The notes beneath the pieces were generated by a model. The model worked only from the letters and a program-made list of their open reading frames with translations. It was not told where the DNA came from and made no database searches. From DAIOSQ01 sp036752465 (lineage in GTDB: Bacteria; Pseudomonadota; Gammaproteobacteria; Legionellales; Legionellaceae): a stretch of DNA of 19,170 nt. The DNA is taken from positions 1 through 19,170 of the forward strand of contig DAIOSQ010000025.1 of assembly GCA_036752465.1 (NCBI GenBank), given 5' to 3'. Made by a program: the position numbers and the translations under genes. Of this stretch, positions 1 through 6,553 are shown piece after piece; positions within the stretch are counted from its first letter, which is position 1, and the number at the start of each line of letters is the position of its first letter.

Positions 1-33
1 CAATTAACGTGGTTGAAATTACGGGGAAATACA

Positions 34-219
34 TCAGATATAGTGTTTAGGCTGACCTATGGTGATTGTTTGCGGTTTTTTATCCCATTGAAAACGAAAA
101 ATGAAGACCTTGTTGAGTTTTTTCTTGCTTGGCCTTAGTTCTAAGACTAAACCATCACGGTCACTATGACGTTTTTTATCTCCGGGCTTTAAAGATTTGA
201 TTAGAGCGACTGATAACAT
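34..219 (-). pseudogene. Truncated tyrosine-type phage/island integrase, N-terminal arm-binding domain only
   Basis: The 61-residue reading frame matches the start of the P4-type integrase family: a short lead with a KxLKPGDKK motif, then SDRDGLVLEL, a Lys-rich turn, FIFRFQWDKKPQTITIGQ. This is the DUF4102-like arm-binding fold. A family member is usually about 400 residues and continues after this point with the core-binding and catalytic (R-H-R-Y) domains. Here the homology stops at about residue 54 and a TGA follows. The other two frames of the remaining 33 bases also contain stops, so a simple frameshift does not restore the gene. The start is well supported: GAGGTG lies seven bases upstream of the ATG. 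It lies downstream of tRNA-Leu on the same strand, the usual position of an integrase whose element entered at a tRNA 3' end. It is probably a relic. The gene could only be intact if the assembly is wrong at the window edge. Confidence 0.72.
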
Positions 220-271
220 TGTAAATCACCTCAACGAAGCGGTGACCTTGGAGAAAAGAGGCAAAAAAAGT

Positions 272-292
272 TTACCCAAAATCTTACCCAAA
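272..292. repeat. Two direct copies of TTACCCAAA, likely integrase arm-type sites
   Basis: TTACCCAAA occurs at 272-280 and 284-292, 12 bases apart, between the integrase start and the tRNA-Leu 3' end. Short direct repeats in this position are what arm-type binding sites of tRNA-targeting integrases look like. Binding is inferred, not shown. Confidence 0.5.
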
Positions 293-426
293 GTACGCGC
301 GGTTAAATACGAAAATTAACGAATCGTTGAGAAAGATTTGAGTGAGGAAAGTCTATGTTATTCTATTATTTATCAATCAGTTACGTACTAATTTGAACCT
401 TTACGAACAATTACAAAATATGTAAT

Positions 427-516
427 TGGTGCCCAGGGCCGGAATCGAACCGGCATGGGAGTATAAGTCCCGAGGGATTTTAAGTCCCTTGCGTCTACCT
501 GTTTCGCCACCTGGGC
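427..516 (-). tRNA. tRNA-Leu (UAA anticodon)
   Basis: The reverse strand folds as a class II tRNA with acceptor stem GCCCAGG/CCTGGGC, anticodon loop CTTAAAA (anticodon TAA), a long variable arm, T-loop TTCGATT and an encoded CCA at 427-429. It reads UUA codons. It is last in a Gly-Cys-Leu group behind pgsA, the order of glyW-cysT-leuZ in Escherichia coli. Its 3' end faces the integrase relic. Confidence 0.96.
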
Positions 517-520
517 AATA

Positions 521-594
521 TGGAGGCTGAGGCCGGAATCGAACCGGCGTACACGGCTTTGCAGGCCGCTGCATAACCACTCTGCCACACAGCC
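521..594 (-). tRNA. tRNA-Cys (GCA anticodon)
   Basis: The reverse strand gives GGCTGTG acceptor, D-loop with GGTTA, anticodon stem with loop CTGCAAA (anticodon GCA), T-arm GCCGG-TTCGATT-CCGGC, discriminator U and encoded CCA. The acceptor 3' strand is CTCAGCC, so position 6 forms a U-U mismatch with its partner; the other six pairs are sound. Four bases separate it from tRNA-Leu, so both are surely on one transcript. Confidence 0.95.
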
Positions 595-614
595 AGAATC
601 GATGATTGGCTCTT

Positions 615-640
615 AAAAAAAAAGCGACGTTGTGTCGCTT
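615..640 (-). terminator. Intrinsic terminator between tRNA-Gly and tRNA-Cys
   Basis: On the minus strand a perfect 7-bp stem AAGCGAC/GTCGCTT with a 5-base loop (ACAAC) is followed by an uninterrupted run of nine T, two of which close the stem. This is a textbook Rho-independent terminator. It lies directly after tRNA-Gly and before tRNA-Cys, so it should lower or end transcription inside the cluster. I find no clear promoter for tRNA-Cys/tRNA-Leu in the 20 bases after it. Confidence 0.8.
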
Positions 641-645
641 GATTT

Positions 646-720
646 TGGAGCGGGAAACGAGGCTCGAACTCGCGACCCCAACCTTGGCAAGGTTGTGCTC
701 TACCACTGAGCTATTCCCGC
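646..720 (-). tRNA. tRNA-Gly (GCC anticodon)
   Basis: The reverse strand forms a complete cloverleaf: acceptor GCGGGAA/TTCCCGC, D-arm AGCTCAGTGGTAGAGC, anticodon stem ACCTT/AGGTT with anticodon GCC, T-loop TTCGAGC, encoded CCA at 646-648. It reads GGC and GGU codons. It is the first tRNA of the group behind pgsA and is followed by a terminator. Confidence 0.97.
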
Positions 721-736
721 ATCACTTCGGGTTTGA

Positions 737-764
737 ATTCTACCGCAATTAATCACCCTGTCAA
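737..764 (-). promoter_or_regulatory. Strong sigma-70-type promoter for the tRNA group
   Basis: A perfect -35 TTGACA (759-764) and a -10 TAGAAT (737-742) are separated by 16 bases on the minus strand, with the tRNA-Gly 5' end 16 bases beyond the -10. The -35 box overlaps the pgsA TGA stop codon (761-763), so the tRNAs can be transcribed independently of the rluC-pgsA operon. Confidence 0.75.
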
Positions 765-1339
765 TATGATTGGCTGGATTTTTTCATTAGCAACGGCCAA
801 GCTATTTGAATATACATAACCATTGACCATATCGTTAAAATTGCCGCCAAGTACAACAGCACAAAACCAAGAATACCCCAATTGGAAACGGCTGGATTGA
901 ATATCAACAATAGTACCAACGCCACCATTTGCGCACCCGTTTTTATTTTTGCCACATAACTCACTTTAACACTGGCGCGACTGCCGATTTCAGCCATCCA
1001 TTCTCTTAATGCCGAAATCACAATTTCACGGCCAACTATTATGATAGCAGGCAGAGTAATATGGTGAATATTAGCGGCGCCCAATAACAGCAATAATGCC
1101 GAGGACACCAATAACTTATCCGCTACTGGATCTAAAAACGCACCAAATGGTGATATTTGTTCCAGTCTTCGCGCCAAAAATCCATCTAGCCAATCGGTGA
1201 TGCTGGCCAAGCCAAAAATCATGGCAGCACCCAGATGTGACCAGGCAAATGGCAAGTAATAGAGCCCAATAAAAATAGGAATCAGGATAATTCTAACTAA
1301 GGTTAAGACATTCGGTATGCCAAACAATACGTGAGTCAT
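761..1339 (-). CDS. pgsA: CDP-diacylglycerol--glycerol-3-phosphate 3-phosphatidyltransferase
   Basis: This inner-membrane enzyme makes phosphatidylglycerol phosphate from CDP-diacylglycerol and glycerol-3-phosphate, the committed step to phosphatidylglycerol and cardiolipin. The 192-residue length is normal. The CDP-alcohol phosphatidyltransferase signature is intact: D49-x2-D52-G53-x2-A56-R57-x8-G66-x3-D70-x3-D74. Several hydrophobic helices surround it, notably residues 11-30, 33-47, 75-87 and 130-180. The ATG is preceded by an AGGG motif about ten bases upstream. It starts 7 bases after the stop of the HAD hydrolase gene, so the two are probably cotranscribed. Its position directly before tRNA-Gly, tRNA-Cys and tRNA-Leu matches the E. 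coli pgsA-glyW-cysT-leuZ order, which supports the name. Confidence 0.95.
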   Translation of the reverse strand: MTHVLFGIPNVLTLVRIILIPIFIGLYYLPFAWSHLGAAMIFGLASITDWLDGFLARRLEQISPFGAFLDPVADKLLVSSALLLLLGAANIHHITLPAIIIVGREIVISALREWMAEIGSRASVKVSYVAKIKTGAQMVALVLLLIFNPAVSNWGILGFVLLYLAAILTIWSMVMYIQIAWPLLMKKSSQSY

Positions 1340-1345
1340 TATTTT

Positions 1346-2002
1346 TTACCCTGTTAATTGCAAATACCGAGCCAACTCCGCATACTCATCAAATACTGCA
1401 ATGGCACCAGCAGTATGTAAATCAGTGCCGTGTGTGCTTTCAAAATTAACGCCTATCGCATCAATGCCAGCAAGCTGCGCCATCTCAATATCTGCCAAAG
1501 AATCACCGATCATGACAGCTTCGTGCGGGCTTGCTTGATAGCTGGTCATAATTTCCTCTAACATTTGCGGACATGGTTTGGCAGGCACCTGTCCTGCGCT
1601 GCGTGTCACTTTAAAATAGTCAGTTAAATCGGTAGCTTGTAACGCACGTACCAAAGCTGCATGGCCTTTATTGGTGGCAATGGCCAGCTGTACGTTATGC
1701 TTAACCAGTTGATCGAGCAAAGCACGTGCCCCGGGCACTAAGGTCACAGCAGCACTTGATTTGGCTAGTTTGTTTTGGATATCCCGCAGCAAGCATTGAT
1801 GTTGTTGAGAAGACAACTGCGGGAACAGTTTTTTTATCGCATGACCTAAGCCTAAAGAAGCATATTCTCTGGCTTGACGTTGATCAAAATCGCCTGCCTG
1901 TAACAGCTGCGCAGCTTCGGTTATCATATGCAAGATGGGTCCGAGGGTGTCCGCCAAAGTACCTTCCCAATCAAATATCACCAAACGATACGACTTACTC
2001 AT
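1346..2002 (-). CDS. HAD-superfamily hydrolase, phosphoglycolate phosphatase-like
   Basis: A 218-residue subfamily IA haloacid-dehalogenase-type phosphatase, probably cytosolic. The four motifs are visible: nucleophile D11 in FDWEGT, T110 in IATNKG, K142 in PAKPCP, and D167/D171 in MIGDSLADIEMA. The helical cap lies between residues about 17 and 85. The family hydrolyses small phosphomonoesters; the gammaproteobacterial gene beside rluC is usually annotated as phosphoglycolate phosphatase, but the substrate cannot be read from the sequence. One oddity is that motif I is DxE instead of DxD: E13 occupies the general acid/base position. The start overlaps the end of rluC by 8 bases, which suggests translational coupling in an rluC-HAD-pgsA operon. 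I am confident in the family and not in the substrate. Confidence 0.88.
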   Translation of the reverse strand: MSKSYRLVIFDWEGTLADTLGPILHMITEAAQLLQAGDFDQRQAREYASLGLGHAIKKLFPQLSSQQHQCLLRDIQNKLAKSSAAVTLVPGARALLDQLVKHNVQLAIATNKGHAALVRALQATDLTDYFKVTRSAGQVPAKPCPQMLEEIMTSYQASPHEAVMIGDSLADIEMAQLAGIDAIGVNFESTHGTDLHTAGAIAVFDEYAELARYLQLTG

Positions 2003-2930
2003 GACCCAATACTCTCCTCAGGCGCAATTGTGCTATCGCTGCAGCAAAATCGTCATCAACTTCGGCTACAAATGTTAACAATTGGCCATTGATAGTGAAT
2101 TGAATTTCTTTGGCATGCAGGTAAAGTCGCATTTTCAACGGCAACCCTTGCGACGCATGGCCATATTTGGCATCCCCCAAAATGGCACAACCCAATGCTG
2201 CACTGTGCACACGGATTTGATGCGTTCTACCTGTTTTTGGATAAGCTTCAACCCAACACCCCGTTTGAAAGTTCTCAATCAATTTAAACACGGTCAGCGA
2301 AGGTTTTCCAGAGGGATCAACTACAACAATTCGCTCGCCTGAGGACAAAATATTTTTTTTTAATGCCGCGTCCATCGTTATCTGATTTTTTCCAGTCCAG
2401 GGTGCCTGGAGTATGGCCGTATAAGTTTTTTTTACCAGTCGCTGCTCTAACTGAGCTTGCAGCAATCGCAACGCACTTCTTTTTTTAGCTAACACCAAGC
2501 AGCCTGAAGTCTCTTTATCTAAGCGATGTGCCAATTCCAAATACGGTATATCGCTACGAATTTCTCGTAATGCTTCAATAACCCCAAGACTTAGACCACT
2601 ACCTCCGTGTACCGCCAACCCTGATGGTTTATTGATTACCAGCCATTTGTCATCTTCATAGATGATACGTTCCAGCAACAATTGCGAGGTTCGGGAGCCC
2701 ACCACAAAAGATTTCGTTGGGGAACAACGCACCGGCGGTATGCGCACCCTATCGCCCTGGATAAGTTTTAAGCCCACGGCTGCCCGTTTGCTATTCACCC
2801 GGACTTCACCGCCCCGAATCAAGCGATATATGTAACTCTTGGGAACACCTTTAAGGATGCGAAACAAAAAATTGTCTAAGCGCTGGCCTTCATCTTCTGC
2901 GCTAACCACCATATAACGAACATCTGTCAT
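1995..2930 (-). CDS. rluC: 23S rRNA pseudouridine synthase C (RluC-type)
   Basis: A 311-residue pseudouridine synthase of the RsuA/RluA family. An S4 RNA-binding domain (residues about 16-63) precedes the catalytic domain, whose signature HRLDKETSG carries the catalytic aspartate D138 (E. coli RluC D144). RluC isomerises U955, U2504 and U2580 of 23S rRNA near the peptidyl-transferase centre. RluD has a similar build, but the gene's divergence from rne is the E. coli rluC arrangement and favours RluC. AGG lies six bases before the ATG. It heads a minus-strand operon with the HAD hydrolase and pgsA. The rluC-rne intergenic region presumably holds both promoters; I see a clear candidate only for rne. 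Confidence 0.92.
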   Translation of the reverse strand: MTDVRYMVVSAEDEGQRLDNFLFRILKGVPKSYIYRLIRGGEVRVNSKRAAVGLKLIQGDRVRIPPVRCSPTKSFVVGSRTSQLLLERIIYEDDKWLVINKPSGLAVHGGSGLSLGVIEALREIRSDIPYLELAHRLDKETSGCLVLAKKRSALRLLQAQLEQRLVKKTYTAILQAPWTGKNQITMDAALKKNILSSGERIVVVDPSGKPSLTVFKLIENFQTGCWVEAYPKTGRTHQIRVHSAALGCAILGDAKYGHASQGLPLKMRLYLHAKEIQFTINGQLLTFVAEVDDDFAAAIAQLRLRRVLGHE

Positions 2931-2959
2931 TCAAAACCTATTTGCTGAGCGCGTTTTTT

Positions 2960-2989
2960 TTGATATCATTTCTGAGAACGCAGTAAAAT
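2960..2989 (+). promoter_or_regulatory. Candidate rne promoter
   Basis: TTGATA (2960-2965) and TAAAAT (2984-2989) are separated by 18 bases, five of six matches to consensus in each box. Transcription from here would give an rne leader of about 520 bases. E. coli rne also has a very long leader (361 bases) and more than one promoter. The promoter is read from sequence only. Confidence 0.5.
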
Positions 2990-3514
2990 TTGCGCATGAA
3001 TTATAAGCATAAACCAACAAAACGGTTCATTAATATTTATAAACAAAGCGCTTGAGGCACTATAACACCGTGGTTAATTCTCTTACAGGAGAAGAGCCAA
3101 GCAGTTATTATACTGTCAAACCTTAAGTAAAATGACATAAAGAAGCAACCCAAAAATCAGAGTAAAATTGAAGACTTTATCATCAGATACCGACGCATGT
3201 CACACATATAGTTTGTTTCATATGAGCTTGTCCAATGGAAAGCAGCATGCCGCAGGTCTATCGTCCGTTCTTTGTTTGTCTATGACATTATCCCAACGAT
3301 CCCGGAGCAATTCAACAATTCTATGTAGAATTTACATGATACGCGCATTTTGCCAAACATGTATCCACTGGATCAAACAAACAAGACAACGAAAATGGGA
3401 TAATGACGGTTGCACAAAAAACACATCATGCTGCGCCATAGATGCACAGATGGTGGGTTTTATTCTTTCCCTGTCATGCTTAAGCCTGCGCTATATTTCG
3501 AAGAGGGCTTAAAA
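2990..3514 (+). promoter_or_regulatory. Long structured rne leader (5' UTR)
   Basis: No convincing gene lies in this stretch between rluC and the rne start. In E. coli, RNase E binds and cleaves structures in its own long leader to set its level. Structural elements seen here are a 16-base perfect palindrome at 3317-3332 and a 10-bp long-range pairing of CATTATCCCA (3286-3295) with TGGGATAATG (3396-3405). In addition, TTTGTTTG (3271-3278) can pair with CAAACAAA (3375-3382); this would interleave with the 10-bp pairing as a pseudoknot. The 114-residue frame at 3168-3512 starts with TTG, resembles nothing and is not called. Confidence 0.6.
3317..3332. repeat. Perfect inverted repeat AATTCTATGTAGAATT in the rne leader
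   Basis: Two 7-base arms surround a 2-base centre. As DNA it could be an operator; as RNA it would form a short A/U-rich hairpin after opening the loop. It lies 183 bases before the rne start. Confidence 0.55.
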
Positions 3515-5440
3515 ATGGAAAGAATGCTAATCAACGCCACGCAAACTGAAGAGGTGCGAGTGGCGCTTGTTAAAAACAATCATTTGTACGATCTGGATAT
3601 TGAATGTCCAGGAGAAGTTAAAAAAAAGGGCAATATTTATAAAGCCGTCGTTACCAGGCGGGAGCCCAGTTTAGACGCGGTATTTGTCGAATACGGTGCC
3701 AAACGTCAGGGTTTTTTACCGGTGAAAGAGATTTCACCAGAGTATTTTGTCAAGCCGGTTGCCGAGGGTGAAAAACCCGCCATCACGAGTTTAATTCGTG
3801 AAGGTCAAGAATTGCTGGTGCAAGTAGACAAGGAGGAACGAGGCAGCAAAGGTGCGGCACTGACCACCTATATCACCCTGGCCGGTTGCTACCTGGTGCT
3901 CATGCCGAATAGTCCAAAATCAGGCGGCATCTCCAGACGTATTGAGGGCGACGAACGAGATGAATTAAAAGAAACGCTGCACGCACTCAGCATGGTCGAA
4001 GACATGGGGCTCATCATCCGCACGGCTGGGGTTGGTAAAAAAGTAGAAGAACTGCAGGCCGATTTAGACTTGCTCTGTAATCAATGGCAAGCGATTCAAC
4101 AAGCGTATGTCAATCAATTGGCGCCTTGCTTGATTCATCAAGAAGGCGATGTCATCATCCGCTCCATACGCGACAATTTGCGCAAATCAATCGGCGAGAT
4201 CATCATAGATGATCATGTATCTTTTATCAAAGCCAAACAGTATATCGAACAAGTAAAACCAGAATTTTTACCTAATTTAAAACTATATAACAGCGCGATT
4301 CCTTTATTTAATTTTTATCAAATTGCCAGCCAAATCGAAACAGCCTATCAACGGACAGTACCCCTGCCTTCTGGCGGTGCTTTGGTCATAGATCGCACTG
4401 AAGCTTTGGTTTCTATCGATATCAATTCAGCCAAAGCAACCAGTGGTGGCGACAGCGAAACCACAGCCCTTAATACCAATTTAGAAGCGGCTGATGAAAT
4501 TGCCCGACAGCTGCGTTTGCGTGATTTGGGGGGCTTGGTCGTCATAGACTTTATCGACATGAGCGCCAGTAAAAACCAGCGAGAAGTTGAAAATCGCCTA
4601 AAAGAAGCGTTAGAAGCTGATCGCGCCAGAATCCAAGTTGGCCGCATCTCGCGGTTCGGCTTGCTTGAAATGTCCAGACAACGCTTACGACTCTCTTTGG
4701 GAGAAAATGCCCAGGAAGTGTGCCCACGTTGTGAAGGTCGTGGGGCAGTACGCAACATCCAATCACATGGGTTGGCCATCACTCGACTGATTGAAGAAGA
4801 AGCTCTCAAAGAAAAAACTGCGGAAATCCAGGTGCAAGTCCCTGTCGAAATGGCCACTTTCTTAATGAATGAAAAAAGACATTTTATGCTCAATATTGAA
4901 AAACACCATGGCGTTAATGTATTAATTATTGCCAACCCTTACCTGCAGTTGCCTCAATATAGCATTGTGCGTATCAAAGAAGACAACCAAGGCAAACATA
5001 AAAAACCCAGTTATTCTATGATTGAACAACCAGAATTAAGTATCGCACGTACTGGCGAGCTACATGCGGTCGACGAGCCCGCCGTGAAACCGTACACCGA
5101 ACAGTTAAAAGCCAAACAACCGCAAGCTTCTTTCTTAAAACGCTTGCTAGGTCTTTTGTTTGCTGATAGTGCGCATGGCGTAGAATCGCAACCACTCAAC
5201 AACGACGGTGATCTGTTACCAGCCAAACCCAGTCAACAGCAGTCTCCGACACACCCTGACAAACGCCCGCAGCAATCACGCCAGCCGAAAAAACGCAATG
5301 GCAATCATCATGCCAAAACACATGGCACCAACGCTGCTGCCAAAAAAACTACAACCACCGCAACTGCGGCGACCACTGGCCGAGTGATTCCAATTAAATC
5401 GGAGCAAATGAAAAAAAAGGGCATTGCCCCCAAGGAGTAA
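3515..5440 (+). CDS. rne: Ribonuclease E, short-tailed
   Basis: Essential endoribonuclease for mRNA decay and for rRNA/tRNA maturation. The start [10 protein letters not shown] aligns with E. coli [10 protein letters not shown], and GAGGG lies seven bases upstream, so the 35 in-frame residues before it (from 3410) are not used. The S1 domain is at about 35-120. The 5'-monophosphate sensor R169/T170 in RTAGVG, catalytic metal ligands D302 (SIDIN) and D345 (VVIDF), and the Zn-link C403/C406 (CPRCEGRG) are all present at E. coli spacing. An amphipathic segment at 537-549 ([11 protein letters not shown]) resembles the membrane-anchoring segment A. The protein is 641 residues against 1061 in E. 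coli; the rest is a low-complexity tail rich in Gln, Lys and Thr. RNase G is excluded by length and by the anchor. The leader suggests autoregulation. Confidence 0.95.
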   Translation: MERMLINATQTEEVRVALVKNNHLYDLDIECPGEVKKKGNIYKAVVTRREPSLDAVFVEYGAKRQGFLPVKEISPEYFVKPVAEGEKPAITSLIREGQELLVQVDKEERGSKGAALTTYITLAGCYLVLMPNSPKSGGISRRIEGDERDELKETLHALSMVEDMGLIIRTAGVGKKVEELQADLDLLCNQWQAIQQAYVNQLAPCLIHQEGDVIIRSIRDNLRKSIGEIIIDDHVSFIKAKQYIEQVKPEFLPNLKLYNSAIPLFNFYQIASQIETAYQRTVPLPSGGALVIDRTEALVSIDINSAKATSGGDSETTALNTNLEAADEIARQLRLRDLGGLVVIDFIDMSASKNQREVENRLKEALEADRARIQVGRISRFGLLEMSRQRLRLSLGENAQEVCPRCEGRGAVRNIQSHGLAITRLIEEEALKEKTAEIQVQVPVEMATFLMNEKRHFMLNIEKHHGVNVLIIANPYLQLPQYSIVRIKEDNQGKHKKPSYSMIEQPELSIARTGELHAVDEPAVKPYTEQLKAKQPQASFLKRLLGLLFADSAHGVESQPLNNDGDLLPAKPSQQQSPTHPDKRPQQSRQPKKRNGNHHAKTHGTNAAAKKTTTTATAATTGRVIPIKSEQMKKKGIAPKE

Positions 5441-5449
5441 ATACACACC

Positions 5450-6538
5450 ATGGATAATCCACTGCTAGAAAATTTTCAACTCGGCGAGCTGAGCTTGTCA
5501 AACAGAGTCGTGATGGCACCGATGACGCGTGCTCGCGCCGATGCCCAGGGAGTACCGGGTGCGTTGGTGGCCGAATATTACGCGCAACGAGCTTCCGCCG
5601 GGCTCATAATCAGTGAAGGCATTAATATTTCAGCGGCTGCCATTGGCAGCCCATATACCCCAGGCCTGTTTACGCAAGATCAGGTACACGCTTGGCAAGC
5701 AGTGACGGCAGCTGTACATGCCGCAGGAGGCAGAATTTTTGCCCAATTATGGCACACGGGTCGCGTGGGGCATTCGCAAGTTCGTAACGGCCAATTACCC
5801 GCAGCCCCTTCGCCCATCCGCATTGTCGGACAGCAACATTTCACCAGTGCCGGCATGCTGGATTACGAGGTACCACGGGCCCTAACCACAGACGAAGTGC
5901 GCGCAACTATTCTGGACTATCAGCTCGCTGCAGAGTACGCGCAACAGGCGGGTTTTGATGGCGTTGAATTACATGCCGCATTTGGTTATCTACCGAATCA
6001 ATTTTTAGTGGATGGGGCAAATCAACGCCAAGATGAATACGGCGGCTCCATCGAAAACCGCTGTCGTTTTGTGTTGGAAACCATGCAAGCCTTAGTCGCT
6101 GTTTGGAGCAAAGCGCGCGTCGGCATCAAATTATCACCCGTTATCCCCTTTAACAGTATGATAGATTCTGATCCAGAGGCGCTCTATATTTATTTGTTGC
6201 AAGCAATGAATGACATCGCACCGGCTTATGTGCACCTGATGAACGCCATGATGCCCATCGATGATTGGCCGCATTGGCCCAAAGATGTTCTCGGGACTTT
6301 CCGTCCATATACCCNNNNNNNNNNGGTGATCGCTAACGGCGGTTATGATGCCGCACAAGCCAAAGCTGAATTGCTTGCCAAAAGAGCTGATTTAATATCT
6401 TTTGGCAATCTATTTATTGCCAATCCTGATTTGCCGGCAAGATTTAAAATAGGCGCACCTTTAGCAGCCGCCGATCGCGCCACCATGTACGGTGGCGGGG
6501 CACATGGCTATACCGATTATCCAACCATGACTGCTTAA
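5450..6538 (+). CDS. Old Yellow Enzyme-family FMN-dependent ene-reductase (NemA-like), contains assembly gap
   Basis: A TIM-barrel flavoenzyme that reduces activated C=C bonds or nitro/nitrate esters with NAD(P)H. Family marks are the N-terminal APMTRARA, the FMN-contacting QLWHTGR (99-105), HAAFGYLPNQFL (175-186), DEYGGSIENR, IANGGYD and the C-terminal YGGGAHGYTDYP. The length of 362 fits NemA (365 in E. coli). In the substrate-anion pair, usually His-x-x-Asn or His-x-x-His, it has H175-x-x-F178; the proton-donor tyrosine Y180 is kept. A run of ten N at 6315-6324 covers parts of codons 289-292; the frame continues correctly across it, so the true gap may be close to that length. The start lies 9 bases after rne, with AGGAG overlapping the rne stop, so it is likely cotranscribed. 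The physiological substrate is unknown. Confidence 0.9.
   Translation: MDNPLLENFQLGELSLSNRVVMAPMTRARADAQGVPGALVAEYYAQRASAGLIISEGINISAAAIGSPYTPGLFTQDQVHAWQAVTAAVHAAGGRIFAQLWHTGRVGHSQVRNGQLPAAPSPIRIVGQQHFTSAGMLDYEVPRALTTDEVRATILDYQLAAEYAQQAGFDGVELHAAFGYLPNQFLVDGANQRQDEYGGSIENRCRFVLETMQALVAVWSKARVGIKLSPVIPFNSMIDSDPEALYIYLLQAMNDIAPAYVHLMNAMMPIDDWPHWPKDVLGTFRPYTXXXXVIANGGYDAAQAKAELLAKRADLISFGNLFIANPDLPARFKIGAPLAAADRATMYGGGAHGYTDYPTMTA
6315..6324. other. Assembly gap of ten N
   Basis: Ten undetermined bases inside the ene-reductase gene. A round number of N usually marks a scaffold join of assumed length. The two sides belong to one gene, so the join itself is believable. Confidence 0.99.
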
Positions 6539-6553
6539 GTTATTCTATGCGCC

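Noticed and set aside
388..706. Two overlapping minus-strand reading frames across the tRNA genes
   Set aside because: They are translations of tRNA-Leu, tRNA-Cys and tRNA-Gly, which fold perfectly; such frames are a known artefact.
3168..3512. 114-residue plus-strand frame before rne
   Set aside because: It begins with TTG, has no ribosome-binding site and low-quality composition, and occupies the rne leader.
3410..3514. 35 additional in-frame residues before the RNase E start
   Set aside because: [10 protein letters not shown] with GAGGG upstream matches the conserved RNase E start; the extra residues resemble nothing.
4348..4935. 195-residue minus-strand frame inside rne
   Set aside because: It lies fully opposite the conserved catalytic domain of RNase E and has no supporting motif.
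6534..6539. CTTAAG before the SET/ankyrin gene as a PmrA half-site
   Set aside because: No second half-site occurs 11 bases to either side.
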